From: an uncultured Erwinia sp.
GTDB taxonomy: Bacteria; Pseudomonadota; Gammaproteobacteria; Enterobacterales; Enterobacteriaceae
Direction of reading: 5' to 3'
DNA: 64,000 nucleotides
NCBI GenBank assembly: GCA_946221915.1
Contig: CAMIKG010000009.1
Span: forward strand, 43,910-107,909
In this document: piece by piece, positions 1 to 8,156 of the stretch
Numbering within the stretch: the stretch's first letter is position 1
Layout of the letters: each line of letters opens with the position of its first letter
Notes under the pieces: generated by a model
Seen by the model: only the letters and a program-made list of their open reading frames with translations
What the model was told of the DNA's origin: nothing
The model's database searches: none
Translations under genes and position numbers: made by a program

Positions 1-40
1 TACCGACCTTTTGCAGGTTTGCAAATGCATTCTTGAACAT
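1..40 (-). CDS. ptsG: PTS glucose transporter subunit IIBC, N-terminal fragment
   Basis: Only the first 13 codons are inside the window; the gene runs off the left edge. The translated start (MFKNAFANLQKVG) is the N terminus known from enterobacterial PtsG, the glucose-specific inner-membrane permease that phosphorylates glucose during uptake. The ATG at 40-38 has the Shine-Dalgarno AGGAG 8 to 9 bases upstream. Position downstream of tatD on the same strand matches E. coli. The identification rests on the first residues plus the regulatory sites upstream, which are those of ptsG. Confidence 0.9.
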   Translation of the reverse strand, partial: MFKNAFANLQKVG

Positions 41-62
41 ATTGTGAAGCTCCTGAGTATGA
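41..62 (-). promoter_or_regulatory. ptsG ribosome-binding site with SgrS-type sRNA target
   Basis: On the minus strand the sequence CATACTCAGGAGC lies just upstream of the ptsG ATG. In E. coli this is the stretch of ptsG mRNA that pairs with the small RNA SgrS during glucose-phosphate stress, blocking translation and triggering RNase E decay. The core is conserved base for base as I recall the E. coli sequence, so SgrS control is likely kept. The sgrS gene is not in the window. Confidence 0.7.
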
Positions 63-140
63 TTGCTTTTTTTATCGCGCTAATGCGCGTTGTAAAGGGG
101 GGAGGCTCCCTTTACGGGTGGAACGCTTACGCGCTCTCGG

Positions 141-164
141 TATTTATTACGAAGAGTAAAATAA
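141..164 (-). promoter_or_regulatory. Mlc operator 1 overlapping the ptsG start region
   Basis: The minus strand reads TTATTTTACTCTTCGTAATA, nearly the same as the Mlc operator near the transcription start of E. coli ptsG. Mlc represses ptsG when glucose is absent. A second, similar site lies about 165 bp further upstream, as in E. coli. Between this site and the start codon the leader holds a GTAAAGGG/CCCTTTAC hairpin and a GCGCATTAGCGC hairpin. Confidence 0.6.
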
Positions 165-179
165 TTGCGTCTGATTTTG

Positions 180-195
180 TTTGATGGCTATCACG
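180..195 (-). promoter_or_regulatory. CRP site of the ptsG promoter
   Basis: The minus strand reads CGTGA-N6-TCAAA, a fair match to TGTGA-N6-TCACA. Its centre lies about 40 bp upstream of the start point expected from the Mlc operator, the spacing of a class II CRP-activated promoter, as known for ptsG. Confidence 0.55.
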
Positions 196-255
196 TTTCC
201 TGGAACTGCCGTCGCAGATGGGCAATATTTGTTAAAAATGAGGTTTTTTTTAGCG

Positions 256-290
256 CAAAAAAACAGCTTCAGCGCCCTTTTGTGGCGCTG
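256..290 (-). terminator. Rho-independent terminator after tatD
   Basis: On the minus strand a 7-bp stem CAGCGCC/GGCGCTG with a 7-base loop is followed after AAGC by a run of Ts. It ends the pabC-mltG-tmk-holB-tatD transcript and separates it from ptsG. Confidence 0.7.
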
Positions 291-306
291 AGCGTTACGC
301 TCTCGC

Positions 307-333
307 GTAATTAATTACGAGCAGTAAAACAAA
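307..333 (-). promoter_or_regulatory. Mlc operator 2, upstream site
   Basis: The plus strand TAATTAATTACGAGCAGTAA aligns with the plus-strand text of operator 1 (TTATTTATTACGAAGAGTAA), with most bases identical. It lies between the tatD stop codon and the tatD terminator. An upstream Mlc site at this distance is known in E. coli ptsG. Confidence 0.5.
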
Positions 334-342
334 TCCTTTCGC

Positions 343-1140
343 TTATGCTGCCCCACCGAGGCGCGATAGCGGAATATGGAACAGGTCGGAGAAATTTTTG
401 GTGGTTGCGGCAGCGAGGGTTGCCAAATCCACCCCTTTCAGCACCGCCATATACTCCGCCACATCGCGGGTGTAAGCAGGCTGGTTCTCTTTACCGCGGT
501 GTGGCACCGGCGCCAGATACGGCGAATCGGTCTCCACCAGCATGCGATCCAGCGGCACGAAACGCGCAGCTTCACGCAGCGCTTCAGCATTGCGGAAAGT
601 CACAATGCCGGAGAAGGAGATATAGAACCCCATATCCAGCAGCTTGCCCGCTGTTTCGCGATCTTCGGTAAAGCAGTGCAGCACGCCGCCACAGCCTTCA
701 ACCTGCTCTTCGCGCAGGATGGCCAGGGTGTCTTCGCGCGCATCACGGGTGTGGACGATGACGGGTTTGTTCAGGTCGCGCCCCACGCGGATATGTTCGC
801 GGAATGACGCCTGCTGGCGCGCTTTGGTTTCCGCCTGGTAGAAATAATCCAGACCGGTCTCACCCATCGCCACCACGCGCGGGTCAGCCGCCAGCTGGCG
901 CAGTTCGGCGAAGTCATACTCCTCTTCCTGATTCAGCGGGTGTACCCCACAGGAGTAGGCCACATTGTCACGATCGCCAATCAGTTGCTGCATCGCTTTA
1001 TAACCCCGCAGCGTGGTCGCCACCGCCAGCATAAATTTCACATCGCGCGCGGCGGCTTTCGCCAGCACGTCATCCAGACCCTGATGCAGGTTCTCATAAT
1101 CCAGGCCATCGAGATGACAGTGGGAATCGACTAAAAACAT
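343..1140 (-). CDS. ycfH: TatD-family metal-dependent hydrolase YcfH
   Basis: This 265-residue protein is a TatD-family TIM-barrel hydrolase. The N-terminal metal ligands HCHLD are at residues 7-11. Further family motifs are GETGLDYF near 94-101, the HTRDA region near 130, the HCF motif near 154, and LVETDSPYLAP near 200-210. Related enzymes are 3'-5' exonucleases or deoxyribonucleases; the substrate of YcfH is not settled. The gene is the last of the pabC-mltG-tmk-holB operon, 10 bases after holB, and is followed by a terminator and ptsG. Length is normal for the family and nothing looks degraded. Confidence 0.93.
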   Translation of the reverse strand: MFLVDSHCHLDGLDYENLHQGLDDVLAKAAARDVKFMLAVATTLRGYKAMQQLIGDRDNVAYSCGVHPLNQEEEYDFAELRQLAADPRVVAMGETGLDYFYQAETKARQQASFREHIRVGRDLNKPVIVHTRDAREDTLAILREEQVEGCGGVLHCFTEDRETAGKLLDMGFYISFSGIVTFRNAEALREAARFVPLDRMLVETDSPYLAPVPHRGKENQPAYTRDVAEYMAVLKGVDLATLAAATTKNFSDLFHIPLSRLGGAA

Positions 1141-1150
1141 AACAGGACTC

Positions 1151-2122
1151 TCAAAAAATCTGTTCCCAGCTTAACAGCTGTTCGGTTAAAAGAAGCTCGC
1201 GGTTGACCGCCATAACATGCAATAACTGGTCACGACAGTTTATCCAGCTGCGCAGGCTGCTATCCAGCGCTGACGCGGGTAAGCGCTGCGCTATTTGCGC
1301 GATTAACGCCTGCTGGTCGATGTTGGCAATAAATGCTGCGCCACCCTGCTGCCACTTCAGCGCATCCATCAACAGGGCACACAGCCAGCCGATGCGCTGT
1401 GGCGCCTCTTCATGATTCAGCACCGGCAGCAGACTCAGCACATCCTGCTGTAAAGCCTGCGCCAGCGTGCTGCACAGCAGCTGACGCTGTTTCCACTGTG
1501 CTTCCGCCAGCAGCGCCTGCGCTGCGGCGGGCGCGCCACTGCTGAGACGCAATGCGGTCAGGGCATCATCCTGCGCCACCTGCCGCTCTTTCTGCAGCCA
1601 GCGCAGGCTGCTGCTTTCATCGGGTGGTGTGAGATGCCAGAGGAAGCAGCGGCTGCGCAGCGTCGCCAGCAAGCGCTGTGGTTCGCGGCTGCTGAGGAAA
1701 AACCAGGTGTTGGCGGGGGGTTCTTCAAGGGTTTTCAGCAACGCGTTGGCTGCCGCTTCAGTCAGCTGCGCCGCATCGGGCAGCCACACTACTTTCGCTC
1801 CGCCCTGCTGGGCATGGTGGTACAGCTTCTCGGTCACACCGCGCACGGCATCAATACCGAGGCTGCTCTTGCCCTTTTCAGCCGCCAGCGAGTACCAGTC
1901 AGGATGCGTGCCCGCCTGCATCAGCTGACAGCCATGGCAATGACCACAGCTTTTTATGCCGTCGCGTTGCTGGCACATCAGCCAGCGGCTCAGCCCCCAT
2001 ACCAGTGCATCATCCCCCATCCCCGCCAGGGCGTGGATTAGCATGGCGTGGTGACCACGGTCTTCCTGGTGCTGACTGATGATCTCGCGATAGGGCTGGT
2101 TCAGCCACGGATACCAGTTCAT
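1151..2122 (-). CDS. holB: DNA polymerase III subunit delta prime
   Basis: Delta prime is a structural member of the clamp-loader complex that places the beta clamp on DNA. I chose the ATG at 2122 (MNWYPWLNQPYREI) because it aligns with the E. coli start and overlaps the tmk stop as TAATG; a GTG or ATG seven codons upstream would extend into tmk. The zinc-binding cysteines are visible in CGHCHGCQLMQAG around residues 52-64, and the clamp-loader box NALLKTLEEPP follows in the AAA+ domain. The Walker A lysine is lacking, as is normal for delta prime. About 323 residues, close to the E. coli 334. Confidence 0.95.
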   Translation of the reverse strand: MNWYPWLNQPYREIISQHQEDRGHHAMLIHALAGMGDDALVWGLSRWLMCQQRDGIKSCGHCHGCQLMQAGTHPDWYSLAAEKGKSSLGIDAVRGVTEKLYHHAQQGGAKVVWLPDAAQLTEAAANALLKTLEEPPANTWFFLSSREPQRLLATLRSRCFLWHLTPPDESSSLRWLQKERQVAQDDALTALRLSSGAPAAAQALLAEAQWKQRQLLCSTLAQALQQDVLSLLPVLNHEEAPQRIGWLCALLMDALKWQQGGAAFIANIDQQALIAQIAQRLPASALDSSLRSWINCRDQLLHVMAVNRELLLTEQLLSWEQIF

Positions 2123-2754
2123 TACGCCTGCTCCGCCAGCCACTGGCGTAATGTTGCCTGCAGTGCTGCGGTAACAGCGGCAATATCCTGCGTGGCATCA
2201 ATGGTTTTGATGCGCGGGTCTGCTGCCGCCAGCTCAAGATAGCGTTCACGGGTGCGGACAAAGAAATTCAGCGACTCCTGCTCAATACGGTCCAGTTCGC
2301 CCCGCGCACGCGCACGTTGCAGGCCGATTTCCGGCGTTACGTCGAGGTAAAGCGTTAAATCCGGGGCGAAATCGCCCAGCGCGGTGTCACGCAGTGCCTG
2401 CATCAGCTGGCGATCAAGGCCACGGCCTCCGCCCTGGTAAGCCTGCGAGGAGAGATCGTGACGATCGCCCACCACCCAGGCGCCACGGGCCAGTGCGGGT
2501 TTAATCACCGTTTCCACCAGTTGCACGCGGGCGGCATACAGCATCAGCAGCTCTGCTTTATCGGTAACCTGCTCGCCTTCAATGCCCTGTTTAATCAGCT
2601 CACGCAGACGTTCCGCCAGCGGCGTGCCGCCGGGTTCGCGGGTGAACACCACCTCGCTGATCCCCTGTTCATGCAATACCGCCACCACGGCATCACGGGC
2701 AGTGGTTTTCCCCGCCCCTTCGAGTCCTTCAATGACAATAAATTTACTGTTCAT
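2122..2754 (-). CDS. tmk: Thymidylate kinase
   Basis: Converts dTMP to dTDP with ATP, the last specific step to dTTP. The P-loop GLEGAGKTT is at residues 9-17, the DRH motif binding dTMP is near residue 97, and the lid region with RARARGELDRIE follows. At 210 residues it has the usual size. Its ATG lies inside the end of mltG (11-base overlap) and its stop overlaps the holB start, so the three are translationally coupled. No oddities. Confidence 0.96.
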   Translation of the reverse strand: MNSKFIVIEGLEGAGKTTARDAVVAVLHEQGISEVVFTREPGGTPLAERLRELIKQGIEGEQVTDKAELLMLYAARVQLVETVIKPALARGAWVVGDRHDLSSQAYQGGGRGLDRQLMQALRDTALGDFAPDLTLYLDVTPEIGLQRARARGELDRIEQESLNFFVRTRERYLELAAADPRIKTIDATQDIAAVTAALQATLRQWLAEQA

Positions 2755-3766
2755 TCTTTTCCTTCAGCGCCTGACGGTACTCCTGCACGGCACGATTATG
2801 GCTGGCAAGGTTGGTGGTAAAATTGTGCCCACCTTTGCCGTCAGCAACAAAATAGAGATAGTTGGTTTTCAGCGGATGCGCCGCCGCTTCCAGCGACGCT
2901 TTGCCCGGCATCGCGATCGGACCCGGCGGTAAGCCGCTAATGATGTAAGTATTGTACTCGCTCGGCGTTTCCAGATCTTTGCGTGTCAGGTTGCCGTTGT
3001 ATTTCTCACCCATCCCGTAGATCACCGTCGGGTCAGTCTGCAGACGCATGCCCAGCCGCAGGCGGTTAATAAACACCGACGCCACCTTGCTGCGCTCATC
3101 ATTGACCGCAGTCTCTTTTTCAATAATGGAGGCCATGGTGACCAGGTCATGCGGCGTTTTGTAAGGCAGATCGGCAGCTTTACCCTGCCAGATGTCATCG
3201 ACCAGCGTCGCCATTTTCTGTTGCGCGCGTTTCAGCAGCGCCACATCCGTGGTATTGGCGGTATAGAGATAGGTGTCTGGATAGAACCCGCCTTCCAGCT
3301 GGTCCGGCTTTTCCAGTTTCAGCGCCTGCGCCACGGTGGTGAACTGGTCATCGGTCAGGGTATGTTTGATATAAGGCGCCGCGCGCAGTGCCGCCAGCCA
3401 CTCCTGCAGACGGGTGCCTTCGACAAAACGAATCGGGAACTGCGCCTCTTTACCACTGGCCAGCAACATCAGCATCTGACGCACGGTGATGCCCTGCTCC
3501 AGCCGATAAGTACCGGCTTTAAATTTCGCCAGCTCCGGTTCCAGTTTCAGCAGCACGCCAAACCAGATACTGGGTTTGATAATCTTGTCCTGCTCTAATT
3601 TCGCTTCCAGCGCCACGCGGCCGGTGCCAGCAGGCAGAGTAAAGATGGTCTCCTGTTCGATCGCCAGCGGCGAATCGGCAAACTGGCGCAGTTGCCAGTA
3701 ACAGATGGCGGCAATCAGCGCCAGTGTGACTATCGCGGCGGCGATAATGGAATGCTTTTTCGTCAT
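2744..3766 (-). CDS. mltG: Endolytic murein transglycosylase
   Basis: MltG (YceG) cleaves nascent peptidoglycan strands at the inner membrane and is thought to end glycan polymerisation. One transmembrane anchor spans about residues 7-25, followed by a LysM-like part and the YceG domain. The catalytic glutamate falls in MASIIEKETAVNDE and is Glu218 by count, the same number as in E. coli; the length of 340 is also identical. The conserved LQTDPTVIYG and GLPPGPIA motifs are present. The gene lies 15 bases after pabC and overlaps tmk. Confidence 0.95.
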   Translation of the reverse strand: MTKKHSIIAAAIVTLALIAAICYWQLRQFADSPLAIEQETIFTLPAGTGRVALEAKLEQDKIIKPSIWFGVLLKLEPELAKFKAGTYRLEQGITVRQMLMLLASGKEAQFPIRFVEGTRLQEWLAALRAAPYIKHTLTDDQFTTVAQALKLEKPDQLEGGFYPDTYLYTANTTDVALLKRAQQKMATLVDDIWQGKAADLPYKTPHDLVTMASIIEKETAVNDERSKVASVFINRLRLGMRLQTDPTVIYGMGEKYNGNLTRKDLETPSEYNTYIISGLPPGPIAMPGKASLEAAAHPLKTNYLYFVADGKGGHNFTTNLASHNRAVQEYRQALKEKNEQ

Positions 3767-3781
3767 GCGATATCCAGGTTA

Positions 3782-4579
3782 TTAGCAATACGGGCTGACA
3801 AGGTCGAACAGCTGGCGGGAAGCATAGCGCCAGTCCTCTATCTGATACACCGGCAGCACCGGCATAAGTGCGTTGCAAATCAACACTTCATCGGCGTGCG
3901 CCAGCACCGCCATTTCCGCACTGATCTGCTGGCAAGGCTGCCCCCGTTCCGCCAGCAGCGTCATAATATGCTGGCGCATAATGCCATTGACGCCAGCCTG
4001 CGTCAGCTGTGGCGTAAACACCTGTGTGCCGGTACGCCAGAACAAATTGGCCGCACAGCATTCCACCAGCCTGCCTGTAGTGTCAAGCACCAGCGCCTCA
4101 TCGGCGTCGGTCTGCTCAAGTTGCGTGCGGATCAGCACCTGTTCCAGCCGGTTCAGGTGCTTAATGCCAGCCAGCAGCGGGTTGCATCCCAGCCGCACCG
4201 AACTCAGCGCCAGCCGCACGCCCGTGCTGCGCCATTGGTGGTAGTGGGCCGGATAGGCCGACAGTGAAATAATGCGCGTTGGCAAATGACAACCGGCTGC
4301 GCTGTACCCACGTCCGCCGCTGCCGCGCGAAATGATTGCTTTGAGCACGCCCTCGCCCTGTTGTGCGGCTGCGCTGACCATTTCCTGCTCCAGCGCACGC
4401 CAGTCGACGTGCTCAATCAGCAACCGCTGCGTGGCCTGCTGCAGACGCTTAAGATGCGCGGGTAACCACTGCACCTCGCCAGCCAGCACCCGCGCGGTGG
4501 TAAAACAGCCGTCGCCAAACTGTACCGCACGATCGCTGACTGCAAGATCCTGTCGCTGCTCGCCGTTGACCCACACCAT
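3782..4579 (-). CDS. pabC: Aminodeoxychorismate lyase
   Basis: A PLP fold-type IV enzyme that splits 4-amino-4-deoxychorismate to p-aminobenzoate and pyruvate in folate synthesis. The PLP-binding lysine is Lys140 in LLAGIKHLNRLEQ; the FGDGCFTT motif lies near residues 21-28. Length 265 is slightly below the E. coli protein. It is the first gene of the tmk/holB operon. In E. coli it follows fabF directly; here a 3.6-kb plus-strand cassette separates the two, so pabC must have its own promoter in or near 4580-4770. Confidence 0.93.
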   Translation of the reverse strand: MVWVNGEQRQDLAVSDRAVQFGDGCFTTARVLAGEVQWLPAHLKRLQQATQRLLIEHVDWRALEQEMVSAAAQQGEGVLKAIISRGSGGRGYSAAGCHLPTRIISLSAYPAHYHQWRSTGVRLALSSVRLGCNPLLAGIKHLNRLEQVLIRTQLEQTDADEALVLDTTGRLVECCAANLFWRTGTQVFTPQLTQAGVNGIMRQHIMTLLAERGQPCQQISAEMAVLAHADEVLICNALMPVLPVYQIEDWRYASRQLFDLVSPYC

Positions 4580-4773
4580 CTCTCACCCTTTCGCTGTTTG
4601 TTCACCACTGGCAAGAGTACCTGTCTGGCCACCGGGAATCATCCGAATCTGCGCGCTATTTATATCACAGCGGAAAGCATACTGCTGCTGAGTGCAGGGT
4701 GATGATGGCTGATTAAATATGCTGCAATGCTTCACAACAGCAGGTAAAATAATGGAATCAGCCAGAAATTATT

Positions 4774-4789
4774 TTTGATTGTTATCACA
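4774..4789 (+). promoter_or_regulatory. CRP-like site upstream of the porin-esterase operon
   Basis: TTTGA-N6-TCACA matches the CRP consensus TGTGA-N6-TCACA with one mismatch. It lies about 78 bp upstream of the antiterminator element, leaving room for a promoter between them. The -10 is uncertain: TATTAG near 4820-4825 is a candidate. CRP control fits a sugar-linked operon. The site also lies upstream of divergent pabC. Confidence 0.5.
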
Positions 4790-4858
4790 AAACGTAACAC
4801 CAGCGTCTCGCCCCCCTTGTATTAGCCACGACCTGTGGCAGAATTCGAACATATTTTT

Positions 4859-4887
4859 AGGATTGTTACTGTTATTCAGGCAAAACC
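4859..4887 (+). promoter_or_regulatory. BglG/LicT-type ribonucleic antiterminator (RAT)
   Basis: The sequence GGATTGTTACTG-TTATT-CAGGCAAAACC is the RNA hairpin bound by BglG/LicT/SacY-family antiterminators, with the conserved pairs GG/CC, TT/AA and CTG/CAG and the asymmetric internal loops. Its last seven bases are also the first bases of the terminator stem that follows, so the two structures exclude each other. This is the known architecture of bgl-type operons. A phosphorylation-controlled antiterminator protein encoded elsewhere is expected to switch on the porin and esterase genes. Confidence 0.9.
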
Positions 4888-4943
4888 TAAATCCGCCGGG
4901 CTGGCATTTAATCATGCAGCCCGGCGGATTTAGGTTTTTTTTT
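4882..4943 (+). terminator. Leader terminator overlapping the RAT element
   Basis: A perfect 22-bp inverted repeat (4882-4903 with 4917-4938, loop 13 bases) ends in a run of nine Ts on the plus strand. No gene precedes it on this strand, so it acts as a leader terminator for the downstream operon. The overlap with the RAT makes it conditional: it forms unless a BglG-type protein stabilises the antiterminator. Confidence 0.9.
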
Positions 4944-5209
4944 GGCCTGAATTCAGCCAGCGCCTGCCGCGCCACCATCCTGGCCGGGTTGAGGAGATGT
5001 GATACGAAACGATTTTCTGATTAGCGAGTAACTGCGCCAACACCATGGAAATAACGCGCCATTGTCTTTTGATGATGACGGCCTTTTATTGCCCTTAAAA
5101 AGAAATAAATAAAGCACCACAAGAGAGTACCCGTAATACGTTCACTGAAATTAATAAAACCATTCACTAACAATCAGAATAATTTTCTGTTAATGACAGG
5201 ATGATAGCG
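4944..5209 (+). other. Long leader between conditional terminator and porin gene
   Basis: No open frame with a ribosome-binding site is seen in these 266 bases. The second half is AT-rich (5090-5195), and a secondary promoter cannot be excluded. Together with 4580-4858 (promoter region with the CRP-like site) this makes up the non-coding stretch between pabC and the porin. Confidence 0.5.
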
Positions 5210-6847
5210 ATGAAGTCATACCCTCTGAAAATAGTGGCCGTGCTGGTCGCCTCTGCCTTATTACCGAATTACGTCTCTGCCGCAAAACTGACGGTCGAAC
5301 AGCGTCTGGAATTGCTGGAAAAAGAGCTGGCCAGCAATAAACAGGAACTGCAGGAGACCAAAGCCGCCTTTAAGGACTATAAACAAAAAACGGAACAACG
5401 GCTGGCGACCCGCAGTGCTGAGACGGAAATTGCGGCGCCAGCTGCGGCGCCGACGCGCACCAACAAAGTCGGGCTGATCGGTCATGCCGAAAGCCAGCCA
5501 GCGCCTGCCGCTAACACCTACGTGGTGGCCAATAATGAGACTGGCGCAGCACAGCCAGCCACCCTGAAAGAGATCAGTCAGTATGTAAAAGACGATATTG
5601 GCTTTACCTACACCGGTTATATCCGCAGCGGCTGGGGCACCACCACTAACGGTTCACCAAAATCCTACGCGATTGGTTCGCTGGGTCGTTTCGGTAATGA
5701 ATACAGCAGCTGGTTTGATTTGTATCTGAAACAGCGCGTTTATAACAAAGACGGCAAAACGGCTCAGGCAGTGGTGATGCTGGATGGTAACGTCGGTCAG
5801 CAATACTCTTCTGGCTGGTTTGGCGATACCAACGGCGAAAACGTGCTGCAGTTCTCCGATATTTACCTGACGACCAAAGGCTTCCTGCCGTTTGCGCCAG
5901 AAGCTGATTTCTGGGTCGGTAAACACCATCTGCCATCCATTGAAATTCAGATGCTGGACTTCAAGAGCTATCGCGTCGATGCGGGCGCAGGTGTCGGTAT
6001 CGAAAATATGAAAGCCGGCCCGGGCCTGCTTGATGTTTCTCTGACGCGTGAAGATCTGGATGTCTACGATCGCACCATGAATGACGACACCACCACGCAG
6101 ATGAATACCAATACCCTTGATGTTCGCTATCGCAATCTGCCGCTGTGGGACGGCGGTTCGCTGTCGCTGATGGGTAAATATGTGATGGCGAATAAGACCG
6201 ACACCCAGAAAGATAACGAAAGCAACAACAGCTACTTTGATTTAAAAGATGCGTGGCTGGGGTCGGTGACGCTGCGCCAGGAGCTGAATCGTAAAGGATT
6301 CAACGAGTTTATCGTCCAGGGGGCGAGTAACTCGATGGCGAGTAACTTCGGTGACTACAATGCTTCCAACCCGTCCATGGGTGTCGGCGGCAAGTACTAT
6401 GGCGACCACAGCGGCAGCGCATGGCGTCTGATGTCACAGGGTGAAATGTACCTGACTGACAACATTATTATGGCCAACGCGCTGGTCTACTCACGCGGTG
6501 AGGATGTCTACAGCTACGACAGCGGCGCACACAGCGACTTCGAAAGCCTGCGTACCGTGGTGCGTCCTGCCTGGATTTGGGATAACTACAACCAGACCGG
6601 TGTTGAGCTGGGCTGGTTCACCCAGACTAATAAAACCCAGACCGGCGTGAATCTGAAAGAGTCGGCCTATAAAACCACGCTCTATCACGCACTTAAGGTT
6701 GATACCAGCCTGCTGAGTTCACGTCCGGAAATTCGTTTCTATGGTACTTATATCCATCTGCTGGATAATGAACTGTCGGATTACAGCTTCTCCGACAATA
6801 AGAAAGATCAGTTTGCCGTGGGTGTGCAAGCTGAAGTGTGGTGGTAA
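5210..6847 (+). CDS. BglH/ScrY-like carbohydrate porin (LamB family)
   Basis: An outer-membrane sugar porin of the LamB superfamily, closest by eye to E. coli BglH. I prefer the ATG at 5210 over 5201 because AGGA lies 8 bases before it. A signal peptide covers about the first 23 residues, followed by a coiled-coil-like segment (LTVEQRLELLEKELASNKQE) and an Ala/Pro linker, as in ScrY and BglH where it forms a periplasmic stalk. The beta-barrel starts near GFTYTGYIRSGWG and contains GSLGRFGNEYS, FWVGKHHLP and DFESLRTVVRPAWIWD. It ends in the C-terminal aromatic signature VWW. First gene of an operon with the esterase. Confidence 0.9.
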   Translation: MKSYPLKIVAVLVASALLPNYVSAAKLTVEQRLELLEKELASNKQELQETKAAFKDYKQKTEQRLATRSAETEIAAPAAAPTRTNKVGLIGHAESQPAPAANTYVVANNETGAAQPATLKEISQYVKDDIGFTYTGYIRSGWGTTTNGSPKSYAIGSLGRFGNEYSSWFDLYLKQRVYNKDGKTAQAVVMLDGNVGQQYSSGWFGDTNGENVLQFSDIYLTTKGFLPFAPEADFWVGKHHLPSIEIQMLDFKSYRVDAGAGVGIENMKAGPGLLDVSLTREDLDVYDRTMNDDTTTQMNTNTLDVRYRNLPLWDGGSLSLMGKYVMANKTDTQKDNESNNSYFDLKDAWLGSVTLRQELNRKGFNEFIVQGASNSMASNFGDYNASNPSMGVGGKYYGDHSGSAWRLMSQGEMYLTDNIIMANALVYSRGEDVYSYDSGAHSDFESLRTVVRPAWIWDNYNQTGVELGWFTQTNKTQTGVNLKESAYKTTLYHALKVDTSLLSSRPEIRFYGTYIHLLDNELSDYSFSDNKKDQFAVGVQAEVWW

Positions 6848-6895
6848 TAAACCCACAGGGGTGCTCAGCACCCCTTATTTTATGGAGATAAGAGT

Positions 6896-8080
6896 ATGAC
6901 GAGGAATACCCTGACGCAGATAATTGCTGCAGCACTGCTGGCTTCGGCTTCACTGACTCATGCAGCGTCATTACCGGCAGACTTCCCCCCTCTGCCGCCT
7001 CAGGACAGGGCGGTGAATGAGTATGTCACCGGCGTGAATGCTGATAACAGTGTCACTTTTCGTCTGTTCGCCCCCGCCGCGAAAGAGGTGAAAGTGTTTA
7101 CTGGCGCGACGCCGGAAAGTTATGTCTCACATGCGATGAGCAAAGATGCCGCAGGGATCTGGACTTTCCGTAGTGAGGTGCTGAAGCCGAACCTGTACGA
7201 ATATTTCTTTAGTGTCGACGGCTTCCGCTCAATCGACACCGGCAGCGCCAATACCAAACCACAGCGTCAGGTAAACACCAGCCAGGTGCTGGTGCCGGGA
7301 AGTCTGCTGGATGTGCGCGCCGTGCCACATGGCGATGTGCGTACCCTCACCTACCACTCGCAAGCACTGAACTCTGAACGTCAGTTAGCGGTGTGGACAC
7401 CGCCGGGTTATGACAGCAGCAAAGCGCCCTTGCCGGTGCTGTATTTCTATCACGGTTTCGGTGATTCCGGCCGCTCCGCCATCGACCAGGGGCGTATTCC
7501 GCAGATAATGGATAATCTGCTGGCGGAAGGCAAAATCAAACCGATGCTGGTGGTGATCCCCGATACTGAAACGGATACCGCCACCACCACACCGGAAAAC
7601 TACATCCCACAGGAACGGCGCAAAGTATTTTATCCTGCCAATGCCAAAGCGGCTGACCGGGAATTAATTCACGATATCATTCCGCTGATCTCAGAACGTT
7701 TTAATGTGCGCAAAGATGCGCAGGGTCGTGCGCTGGCCGGGCTGTCGCAAGGCGGCTATCAGACGCTGGTCTCCGGTTTAGGTCATCTGGAGTATTTCAG
7801 TGCGCTGGCCACGCTCAGCGGCGTCAGCATGGCCACCGTACCTGATGCAGAAGCCACTGCGCAGCTGAATAAACCGCAGGAAGTGAACCGTCAGCTGAAA
7901 AACTTCACGGTGGTGGTGGGCGAAACGGACAGTATTACCGGCAAAGATATCGCGGCGCTGAAGCAGACACTGGAAGAGAAAGGTATCAAGTTCGACTACA
8001 CACGCTATCCGGGGCTGGGGCATGAAATGGATGTCTGGCGTCCGGCGTATGCTGAGTTTGTCCAGAAGCTGTTTAAGTAA
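6896..8080 (+). CDS. Secreted esterase, feruloyl/acetyl-xylan esterase-like
   Basis: A 394-residue protein with a signal peptide ending near THA-A24. An N-terminal immunoglobulin-like domain resembling the isoamylase N-terminal/CBM48 fold covers about residues 48-132. An alpha/beta-hydrolase of the esterase D/XynZ type covers about 150-394. The nucleophile is Ser284 in GLSQGG, the general-base histidine is His376 in GLGHEMDVWR, and Asp345 is a candidate acid; YHGFGDSG near 185 supplies the oxyanion loop. Such proteins remove ferulate or acetyl groups from plant polysaccharides. It starts 48 bases after the porin with GGAG before the ATG, so it shares the RAT-controlled operon. Periplasmic or exported; the exact substrate is unknown. 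Confidence 0.85.
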   Translation: MTRNTLTQIIAAALLASASLTHAASLPADFPPLPPQDRAVNEYVTGVNADNSVTFRLFAPAAKEVKVFTGATPESYVSHAMSKDAAGIWTFRSEVLKPNLYEYFFSVDGFRSIDTGSANTKPQRQVNTSQVLVPGSLLDVRAVPHGDVRTLTYHSQALNSERQLAVWTPPGYDSSKAPLPVLYFYHGFGDSGRSAIDQGRIPQIMDNLLAEGKIKPMLVVIPDTETDTATTTPENYIPQERRKVFYPANAKAADRELIHDIIPLISERFNVRKDAQGRALAGLSQGGYQTLVSGLGHLEYFSALATLSGVSMATVPDAEATAQLNKPQEVNRQLKNFTVVVGETDSITGKDIAALKQTLEEKGIKFDYTRYPGLGHEMDVWRPAYAEFVQKLFK

Positions 8081-8126
8081 GCCCATACGCTTCACTCAGG
8101 TGAACCAGCACAGGGTTAGCCGCAGC

Positions 8127-8156
8127 AAAAAGGCCCGCAAACGCGGGCCTTTCTTT
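8127..8156. terminator. Bidirectional terminator between esterase and fabF
   Basis: A 10-bp stem AAAGGCCCGC/GCGGGCCTTT with loop AAAC has T-rich tracts on both sides. It serves the plus-strand esterase transcript and the minus-strand fabF transcript. Confidence 0.8.

Noticed and set aside
5040..5110. Small gene in the porin leader
   Set aside because: Short frames there stop early and lack ribosome-binding sites.
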